NCBI GenBank assembly: GCA_011037195.1
Contig: JAAEAF010000099.1
Span: forward strand, 310,001 to 374,000
Reading direction: 5' to 3'
Length of the DNA stretch: 64,000 nt
Source: Triatoma infestans
Taxonomy: Eukaryota; Arthropoda; Insecta; Hemiptera; Reduviidae
A program made the translations under genes and the position numbers. Shown here in pieces: positions 52,901 through 63,900 of this stretch. Numbering within the stretch: the stretch's first letter is position 1; every line of letters starts with the position of its first letter. The notes beneath the pieces were generated by a model, which was not told the DNA's origin, searched no databases, and was given only the letters and a program-made list of their open reading frames with translations.

Positions 52901-54923
52901 ACTTTGAAATATTTTTCCAGAAGAATTTATTTTAGGGGGTTCAGGGTAGCCTGATTAGATTTCAAGTTGTTGAAGATTGATGGAAGCGCTTTCATTTGGG
53001 CTCAAGTTCTAGCTTTTCAGCGTGCTGAAAACCAACGTGTACCCCTACCAACATCATATATAAGTTAAGGGTTATACCTTTCACAAAAATTCCAAGTTTG
53101 AGGATAATTTTCCGATTATAATCCAATTTTAATTGCATGAAGAGAAAGTGGTATGAGTGTTCCACACCATTTTTTTTAAGTTATAATAAAATAATTTTTG
53201 AACGCTTTGTGTAAATTTATCGCATGATAATTCAAAATTCAGGTTGTCTTGAGCATTAATGACAAAAATTTGTCTCTTTCATAAGTCCATTTACCTAAAT
53301 ACCTAACTAAGAAAAGTCAAAGTATAGGTCAATTGTATATTCATGTCAAAATTTAAAAGCTATTAAATTTATATTCATAACTTAAGTATCTTTGTTGTAA
53401 ACTTTCTTATGTAAGGAAATGAAACATGGATATCTGGGACTTAATCGCAGCAAACATGTTAATTGTGTTAATCCCTCCTATTGATCCTTCTGTATGAATT
53501 TCCCAGATTATTTATTTCTTTTTTTCTAAGTTATATTTTCTTCCTCCATCAAGTCCTCCTTCCATTGTAAGACCTTCCTTTGTTGGCAGTGCATTATTTC
53601 CTTTTTTTAACAGTTCTTCCTATCCATTTTAAGCTAATATTGTATCTGTGAATAATCTTTCTTTTTTTTTTCATGTATTTGTTCCTCTATTTACTTGTTT
53701 ATCTATCACTAGGCTGTTCGTTATCTTTGGTTACGTTTCAGCATTGGATACATTTGGATATGCAAAGTGATGTTTTAATCCATTCTTTGAGGATGAAAGT
53801 ACATCCACCAGATAGTAGTTATATGCCTTCATTGGTCGTAGTAAGTGGTGGAATAAATTATTCATCTATGCAAGAATTGTCAACAGTTTATATTAGGAAT
53901 AATGATACAATAGTTACATTACTAAGTGATATGAAAGAGGTAACATTAATTATCATCATTGCTGTTATTATATTATTATTAAAAGAGCTTCTTTTTACGT
54001 GAATTTCTGCTTGTTCTTTCACTGCTTTTTCTCACATATTTTTTTGTTGCCTTTGAGTCCGATCTGAGGGTATTGTCTTTATATGTTTGCAGTATTACCA
54101 ATGCATTGAAATAGCAATAAAACTCTGTTGGAATGGTGGAATTGATTGTAAAATACATGGTTTATATATAACAGGAAGAAGAAAACCTATGTTTAGTGAA
54201 CTACCATCCACAGTGTCATTTTTAGCAAGTGACAGCAGTGAAATAAGAGTAATACATTTTAATTAATAGAAATAGCATATGTATTTGAATAAATTAGTTA
54301 AATCTGAAATAAAATATTTATATATTTTTTTTTTAAAGTTCAGTTGATATTGTAAAATTAATTATAAATTTTGTAATTAATTAGTATTATAATAATTATT
54401 ATTCCGTGTTTCTAGGAATTAAACCGAAGTTGTACAAGCAATAGTACGTCAGCCTTTAAAGTTTTTGTCTGGGGCCTTAATGATAAAGATCAATTAGGTG
54501 GCCTCAAAGGTTCTAAAATAAAGTATCCTGTATTTTCTGAAACTTTATCTGCTCTGAAACCAATTTATATTGCTGGTGGGTCGAAATCTTTGTTCATCGT
54601 ATCGCATGAAGGAAAGGTGTGTTATTTTTATTTTTCATAACATGAATTTAGTTATGAAATTAAGTGCTTTTTTTTATTTTCTGTGAAGCTTGTTGCAGTA
54701 TTCACCGCTTTTAATAATATTTTAGAGTCTACTAGTTTCAATAACAGTGCGGAATAATAACATTAAGCGGTTAAAGGAGAAATCCATTGTTAGGAATAAT
54801 TCTAACTGTGTCGTGAAGGGTGGTTGAAAATAGATAAGAATATTAAGTGAATCTTATTGCCTCCATTCATATGACCTCCCCTTTATGTTCGTTCATAATG
54901 GTTCAAACAGTATTTTTTTCAAC

Positions 54924-54961
<38 letters not shown>

Positions 54962-57900
54962 CAAGGACTATACCCGCTGTTTACGTGACAAGGGCTCATA
55001 TTCAGTAGAAGGTGCCGGCAATAAAGCCTGTTTTGGAACACTGATAACTATCTTATATGATTTGCATTTTCATTCACAAACAAAACACTGCAGCCCAAAA
55101 AAAAAGATATGTAAATAGAGCGTTAAAGACAAATAGTATTTATTTATTTCCAGACTTTATGTATACCCTTATACTATTCAGTTAACAAACCGCTTCCTCC
55201 ACAAATGACAGTCTCACATTTTACACCATCAGGTGCTTCTGTCTGAGTATATTCCAAATGAGGATTTGGCTTGTCAAACTAGCTCTAGAATTAACTTCAT
55301 AAAAACAAAAATAGCTGTAATGTGTAATTGTAATAAATAAATAGTATTAATCTCTGAAAGCCAGCTGTGCTATCCTTAGATTTTTTCTTCCTAGGAGCCT
55401 CCACAGTTCATTGTCGGTGATGGACAGTGTTGTCTGTAACAAGAGAACACTGTCCGGAGGCCGGCAGTGCACTGAGAAGGCTCCGGGCGCCAATGACCAT
55501 AGATGTTGACGCGCCTTAAATTAAAAAAAAAATCTCTGAAAGCAAATCACCTTGTAAAAAGTTTAAATGCATTTTGCATTTCGAGATTGCCGGAATATTA
55601 ATATCTTCTTTTTCAACTTCAATTTCGTTTTCGTATATAATTTCTGCTGCAGAATACATTGACTCTTCATTTTATCTATTTTTCAACCACCATTCATGAC
55701 ATCAAGAAATTAAGTCTTACAAACAGGCTCTTAGTTAACTTATAGAACTAATTGATTAATAGATTAATATATAGAATTGATTAATTGATTAATATAGAAC
55801 TAACTTCCTAATTGATTCCACTGTAATTAAGACTTGAAATGTTTGGAAGGAATGCAATATCTCCCTAAGATTCTGTCATAGAGACTAGATTTTTAACTAG
55901 CAAGGAAGGAGTTCCAACACTCCAGGAGGAGTTCTTTAACTGTAAATTATAGTATTTTTTTTTTTTTTAATAATACAATATGTGTCTAAAAATATTTTTT
56001 TACGTGTCTAAATACGTTGTCGGAACTTGGACATTTTGATATCAATAACTGATTGACAACACCATCCTTGATCACAGTTAGTGGTGGCTATTCTTCCTAG
56101 TTTTCACATTCATTTACTTTCGAAGAATAATGTAATATTTATTTTTCTTATTATTTTTTTCAAAATCTGAATGCTATGTTTTAGGTCTTTGCTTGTGGTG
56201 AGAGTACCAATGGTCGTCTGGGGTTGGGACATACAAATAATGTATCAGTTCCACGACAACTCACTTCCTTAAGTCAGTATGTGGTCAAGAAAGTAGCCGT
56301 TCATTCTGGTGGTAAACATGCCCTAGCATTAACAATAGATGGAAAGGTATATTTTCACTTTGTTTCAAACATTTTGCTCTATATAGATGTTAAATGTGCT
56401 AGTAGAGGGAATCCCTGAAGGATCTATTGTTGCTTCCTAGTTTTTAGCAGTTTGTACATAGAATATACTCATCACTAAAATATAGATTGGGTAAATTATG
56501 TCAGTAAGGGTTTGAGATGATGAGAGTTTGCCTCATGTACGCTAAGTCAAATAGTTGCATATCAGCTAACTCTGTCGGCCTAGTGTACTGCCCCTAAGTG
56601 TTGGGAGCATTTGTATAAGAATTGTTCATGTTGTTATTCAGGGGTATATGCTGAGAAGCTAAGTTCTCTGAAGAAGTGGTAAGTCCACTTCACCTTACTG
56701 GGCAATTTAATCTAAGCTTTTTTTAATTCAATGAGGTTTAATTAGGTGTAGTTATGTATAGTAAATATATATTATGCAGGTTTTCTCTTGGGGTGAAGGC
56801 AGTGAAGGAAACTTAGGTCACGGTAATACTCAGTCCCTAGAAAAGCCACGCATGATAGAAGCATTGAAGTCAAAGAAAATTAGGGATATTGCTTGTGGCT
56901 CATCCCATTCAGCCGCAATAACTTCCAATGGAGAGCTGTACACTTGGGGTTTGGGTGAATATGGTCGGCTGGGGCATGGCGATTTTGTGACGCAGTTTAA
57001 ACCAAAAATGGTAATTCTTTTTTATTGTTTATATTAGTTTATTTTCTCTTATTGCTGTAAGAGAAAATGTGCTTGTTAGATTTCAAAATTGACTTTTCTC
57101 GGAAGTTACAAGTTTTGAGGTCTCCGAAGAAATGAAAAAATGTTTCTAAAAATCTCTCTTTTTGTGAATGCGTGCGTATATATTGTATATACATGTGTGT
57201 TTCTTTCTAATGCCAGGTAATACATGCTACATAAATTATATTGTATGTATATCTAATACATATGGTGTATGTATGTGTGTGGACGGTCAATGTAATTCAA
57301 AAAGAGAAAGTCGCAAAATTTTCTACATAGATATTTCAGCGGTTATCTCCAGTGGATTTTCCCTAAGAATTCGTTAAAATCGATTACCTCTTTACCGATT
57401 TTTTTTTTCTTTACTTTTTCACGATTATCCTAAAACCTGGGCTCCACCCTTTTCTTTTTACTTATTTTTCTTATTAAATATATTCAGCCCCTATATTGAT
57501 TTTACTGGTTTCTGAGGGAGCTTTAAAAATTGTTCCATTAAAAATGCTATTTCATTTACTTTTGTAATTTCTTTGTACCGTTGTAATCTAGGCAATTAAA
57601 TGTGTAGTATAAATCCTAGTTTATTCGTCAGTTCCAAGTTGTGAATGTAGTAAAAGAAGGTTGTGTGAGTGTAACGTTTTATAGTGATTGCTTGTGTGTA
57701 TGTGTGTTTGAGAATGAGTGAGAGAGAGACAAAAGATATTTATGAAAAGACTAAAAACTAGATTAAGAAGAATCAGATTTATTCAGCACTTCAAATTATT
57801 TTTCTTCAGGTGAAAGCTTTGGCTGGACATCATATTGTTAAAGTGGCTTGTGGGAGCAGAGATGCACAAACATTGGCACTTTCAAGCGAGGGATTAGTCT

Positions 57901-60900
57901 TTTCATGGGGAGATGGTGATTTCGGTAAACTAGGAAGAGGCGGTAGTGAAGGATGTGATCTACCACACAATATTGAACGCCTCAATGGACTGGGTGTCTG
58001 TCACATTGAATGCGGAGCCCAGTTCTCTTTGGCACTAACAAAATCTGGACAGGTATAAAAACAGTGTCTATTGTCAGGATTAGTTAAGATCAATTCCAGT
58101 TTATTAGTTCGTTTGGATTGCGAACAATGTATGTAATATGTTGCGGTGATTGATTCCACTCGAGTGTGTAAACTGAATTTGCTCTGTGCAAGTCTGTGAT
58201 ATCACACTGCCTGACAAACGCATCCTGAAGATAGGCGAACACCCGAAACCGGTCGATGACCACAAAATGAAGCAGGCTATCACGGAAAATATCTCTGATG
58301 TATATAATATGATTTTAGGTATGGACGTGGGGAAAAGGTGATTACTTTCGATTAGGAATCGGTGCAGATCATCACGTTCGTAAGCCAACTCTTGTTGAAG
58401 GATTGAAAAGTGAAAAGGTAATAGACGTTGCAGTCGGTGCTCTTCATTGTCTAGCCGTAACAGATACAGGAACAGTAAGTGTAATGTGTAACATTTAACA
58501 ACTTTAATTCTAATAAAGAAAAAAGCATAATGCTGCCGTCCTTTTCATAGGTGTACAGTTGGGGAGACAATGATCATGGGCAGCAGGGAAATGGAACCAC
58601 ATTAGTGAACCGTAAGCCTAGCCCAGTTCACGGTTTTGGAGACATCAAAGTGAATAGAGTCGCCTGTGGTTCTTCTCATTCAGTCGCATGGGTAGCTCCT
58701 GATCCTAAGCCTCCAGTTTCACATGAACCAGTTCTTTTTGCAAAGTCGAAAGATCCTCTAGGTTTCAGTATGTTGGGTACGTTTATCTTTGTAGCAGTTG
58801 TTGAAGCTCTGAAAGTAAAAATAAAAATGTTTAAAATCAGAGTTAGCTTCTTTTTTTAAAAGAATTTTCCTCACAATTGAGGTTAACTCAGACCAATTAC
58901 CATATCGACAGCAAATAATCATATTTTATATTCATGAGTTTTACATTTCCATCTGCATTCTCTATAAGAGCGGGTCACCCCCACATATATCGAGTTAACT
59001 ATCGACAGTGTACTGCAGAAACTGTAATATTACTATAAAAAGTCAGCAGTATTTCGATATAGCCTATCCAATGCATCTTGCTCACACAATTTTCAACCAG
59101 CCATGATCTCTTCAGTTTCATTTTGCTAGTTAAAACCATGGCTTGCCTCTTTTCCGTGTAGCTGACAGCCTCCATTTCATCACACTCTTAGGCACTCTCC
59201 TTCCGATACTCTTGTCACATAGCCGAATCATACTGCCCGTGCGTATAGCAAGATACTCTGAATTCAGATATCTGAATATTTTGAATATACTCTGAATTAT
59301 CGCCGAATAAATGTGCTTTTTAGTGCTGTCTGGATATTGTTACTCCATAAAACCGAATTTAAAATTGCCTTCCTTGTGCTTGCCACTCTCTTTTCCTTAT
59401 CCATTTCCGATGTTTCGTCTACTTGGAGTTAAGCACTTGGAAGTTAAGAGCACTTGGGCTTAAAGCAAGTGACTTGGCAATCAATTTTGCATTCATTGCA
59501 GGGAGAAGCAGTCATATACTCTATGTATTCATTATTTATTTCTAGTCCACTTACTATATGTTTTTGAGCTACTTTCTAATCATATAGTTGACTCCAAGGG
59601 GGTATTAGCTCCTATTTCTTTTAAAACCGAAACTTATTAAACTCATATTAGCCCAATTCAATATTTCACAACTTTTGTAGATTATTTGTGCTAAAAAAGT
59701 AAGGCATAGTTAAAGAATTAATCATTATGTTATCTAATTGTATTATCAACATAAGAGAGGCGCTAATGACCAAAGGAGTCGATGCTCAAAACAAAAAAAA
59801 ACTAAGAGAAAGTCGTGTGCGTATGAATATTTTGCTCACAAATCCCACATACACCTACACATAGATACATACATACATTACATTACATAACGTACATGCA
59901 TACATACATACATAATGCACACTACATACATACACACTACACACCCACACACACATATATATATATATATACCCCCTCTCTCTCTCTCTCTAAATTTAGA
60001 TGCTTGTGGTACTTCCTCTTGCTGTAGTAAATAGTTCTGAATAAACTAAAGTTCATTAGTCTGTAGAGTTGTTTAGCAAATTAATAAATCTGTATAAATG
60101 TTTTTTTTGTAAAGGTTTTGGTAGTGAACAAGAATCTGGCAAAGAGAGCCAAAATTGTGGTAATTCGACCTATCAGCGTGACTCTTTAGCACATAATATA
60201 TTGTCATTGGATTCGAATGTAGCCAAGCAAAATGCATTGCAGCATATTCTCAATGGGTTGCGAATACTATATGCAAGAGACACTGTAGTAGCTGCACTTC
60301 GCAACCATACTAAAGCACAAGAACCACCATTTCCAGGTTAAACGATACTGTTAATTATCAAGTTGTAGATTTCTGTTTCAAATATTAAATAATAAGAAAG
60401 TTATTGTCATAAAGATTTTCCTTATATTAATTGATACAGTTCTAAAATCAGGCTGTATTTTCTTTAGATGATTAATTTTTTGGTACCTTTAACTCTGAAA
60501 TTTTTTAATGAAAATCTACTGAGTTTGTAATGAAAATTTTTTCTTTTAGAAGACAGCATTGATGATTGCACTTCATCCTTTATAGCAGGACAAAACAATA
60601 CAGAAATTGCCCAGGGTGGAGGTGAGGCTCCGGCATCTGAAGCAGAAGTTGTGGCTTTGGTATACAAATCTTATTGCGTAGATTTTGATAAAATTTAGAA
60701 TTTTTCGAAGCCTGTTAAATTTACACAGAAATATGTTTCTGTTTATTGACAGAAATAGTATAGAATAGTTTTCTGTTATCAGATTCCTGTTTCAAAATTA
60801 TTTAGCCATTTCTATGCAAGTCAATAAAAGCATGTTTATTTTTCTTTCAACTTTGATGCCAGTTCTAATTCTAGCCTTTTCAACCAGCGACGTAAACTTA

Positions 60901-63900
60901 TTTAATTAAAATGTATAATTTTTTTTAACAGAATAATAAATGGTCTCCAGACAGTGCTGAAAGTCCACTAGCAGCATTTCCTTCGCTAACTACAAGCTCT
61001 ACTAGTGTTTCGTCACGCACTAGTCGCATGTCTGCCAGTGCGATGAGCATTATAGCGGCTACGATAAAGTGTAATCCTCAAATGACACCAAGCATGGTAT
61101 TAAATTATATTACAATTTATTTCATTTAGTACATGTTAATGGCGCTTTTAATTTATTAGTAGACGTCTAAAGGATGCTGCCATGAGTAAATTTCTAGTGT
61201 TTATAATTGTTTAGTGCTTATAATTTATCCCATTTATTCTTTGTGTTTAAAACATGGATTGATGTTGTTTATGTTAAAGAAAAGATTTTGCCCCTAGAAT
61301 CTGACTGCATAATTAATTGCTGTTTTTTCTTCTAGATGCTTGGTTTATCTGAAACAAATGGAACTGAAAATAGCACTTGCGATGATTTTACGGCACTGCT
61401 TGGTCTAAATGAAGCTCGCATGTTGGTTGATCTATTAAAACTTGCAGTAGTAAATAGGGCAGGAGATAATGCCAAGGAGACACTAACTTCAGTTCTAATA
61501 GGTGATAATTTCTATCTTATCACTTTTAGCCTTCTAGGATTGTTCTAATCTTTATGAAAGATACTAAAATACTAGGAAAATGACTTATACTCTATCTCAG
61601 TATATCAACCAAGTAGTAAAAATATAAGTATAATAATGCAAAGAAGAAACAAAAACAATACTAGGACAAATGAGTGAAATTGAAAATAAGTTTAAAGAAC
61701 ATTTAAACTCTTTTTTTTTTAATTTAATATTTTTTTATTTATTTATATATTATTATTATTTAATATTTTTATTTAATTTAATTATATATTTATATAATAT
61801 GATTGTATTAACAGAAATAAGAGAATGTTTATGAATATTTCACATCAGATTTTTAACTGATGATTTGTGCTTATAAGTATAATCGTTCAAATCATATATT
61901 AAGAAGACGTTTTAGTTAGAATTTTAGTTTTATATATATTTCTTTTTACATAAATGTTGGTCACGTAAATTTGGTTCATTTATTTTAGTTATCTACTTTT
62001 TTCTCTCTCTTTTAGAACGTTATATAGGGTCGTTATATAGAACTTCTTGCTATAAGAATGTTCTATCCCAATAAACAATAATGTTTTAAGCTTGTAGCTT
62101 AGCTCTTTGAGGTGGCTATGTGGGCTTAAGGGTCTTTTAGCTTTGATTCTTTAGCAGCCAAATCATTATCATAATAACAGATCTATTTTTATTGCATAAT
62201 TAAGTTTAACATTTTCTTTTAGGAATAGCTAAGAATCAAAGTACTGCTGCTAGTATGCTTCTAGAACTATGTGTAACTGAATTGGAAGACGTTGCGCTAA
62301 ATAATAATAATTTGATATCCGTTCCAATGCCTGTGGTACAAGAAAGTAGTCATCCTTATATTGATGATGTTTCTTTATCAGGAACTGTAAAAATTCCAGG
62401 TATTTGTTTTTAATATTTAACTTATAATTCCCAAATGGCGACATCATTTCAATTTCATCTATTAATTCTACGGATTAAGCGTTTTTCTGTAGTTCACTTA
62501 AATAAAATAAGATATTAATTGAGAAATAGCAGATTTAACTCCTTAATTGGTTATTATTATAAGAGTTGTAGATTGTTGTAGGGGATTATTGCACTGCGAC
62601 CTGAAAGATCTATTGTACCCCTGGAGCCTTCTCAGTGGACTACCGTCTTCCAAGTAGTGTTCTTTAGCTACAGATAACATTGCCCATCACCGAACAGTGA
62701 GTTGTAGGGGCTCCCAAGAAGAGAAAATCTAAGGGCAGCATGTCTTGCCCTTCTTGATTATAGGGTCAACTTGCCCATATTGCCCTTCTTGATTCGAACC
62801 AATTTTATAAGATTTATATTGCATCATATCTAAGCCCAATGTATTTAAAGAAATAATTACTAGAAAGAATGTCCAAGATCTTATTTATTTTTTGCATAAG
62901 GCATCTGTGTTATATTACAGGTGCTGAGGAGCTAGTTGTAGAATTTGATCGACAGTGCTCTACTGAAAGGAGGCATGATCCATTGTGCATAATGGATCCT
63001 TCCGGTAAAACCTTAGCTGTCAAATCAGGTAGAGAATGGTCAGATTGGAGTGCTCCTGTGGTGGTGCAAGGTATTTTTTACACAAGAGTATGATACTCTG
63101 GATAAGAGAATATTATTTATTTAAAATGATAAATTTTATACGGTTGAGATGTTGTAATGAATAATTTATAAATTTGATTATTGTTTAATTAAAATTTTGG
63201 TTTGAAATAGGGAGTTTGTTAAGATAACCTTTAATCTGTTTGTAATATTAGAATATTATTTCTATTACTGCAGGTGACGAGCTACGTTGGAAGTTTTCTA
63301 GTGATAGTTCATTGAATGGTTGGGGTTGGAAGTTTACTGTATATCCTGTAGTGCTATTACAAAACCAACTTGGCTGCGACCGTAATGTTCTGAGCAAACC
63401 AAGTGTAGAAGTTGTTATGTGTTTGCTAGAACCTTGTCTGTCATTAACTACACAGCACACTTTGATCACAAGGCTAGCCGCTGCCCTTGCTTCTTGTGCT
63501 CAACTTAGTTCTTTAGGTAGATAAGGTTTTTAAGTAGATAATTTTTGCTAAGCGATTTTACATAACAAATTATAATAAATTAAAATAACATGACAAAAAA
63601 TTCTATTTAGCTGCCGAGGAGAGGATGTGGTGTATAGAGCGATTGCATGATGTTATACGATCACCATTGGGAAAATTATTGGACATTGGTTCGATGTTAC
63701 AATCTGACACAGTTGATTCATCTTTATCTTGCCTATTAAAAACAATGCCAAATGCTTTGATTAAACAATTCGAATACGAAGATCCTGCTGTAAAAGGAGG
63801 AAAACAATTGATGTATAGTCCATTTCTCAAGGTATCCTTGATTCACTTTTAGTTTATAGTAATTATTTTAAGAGATCTATATCTCGAAAATGAATAATTA

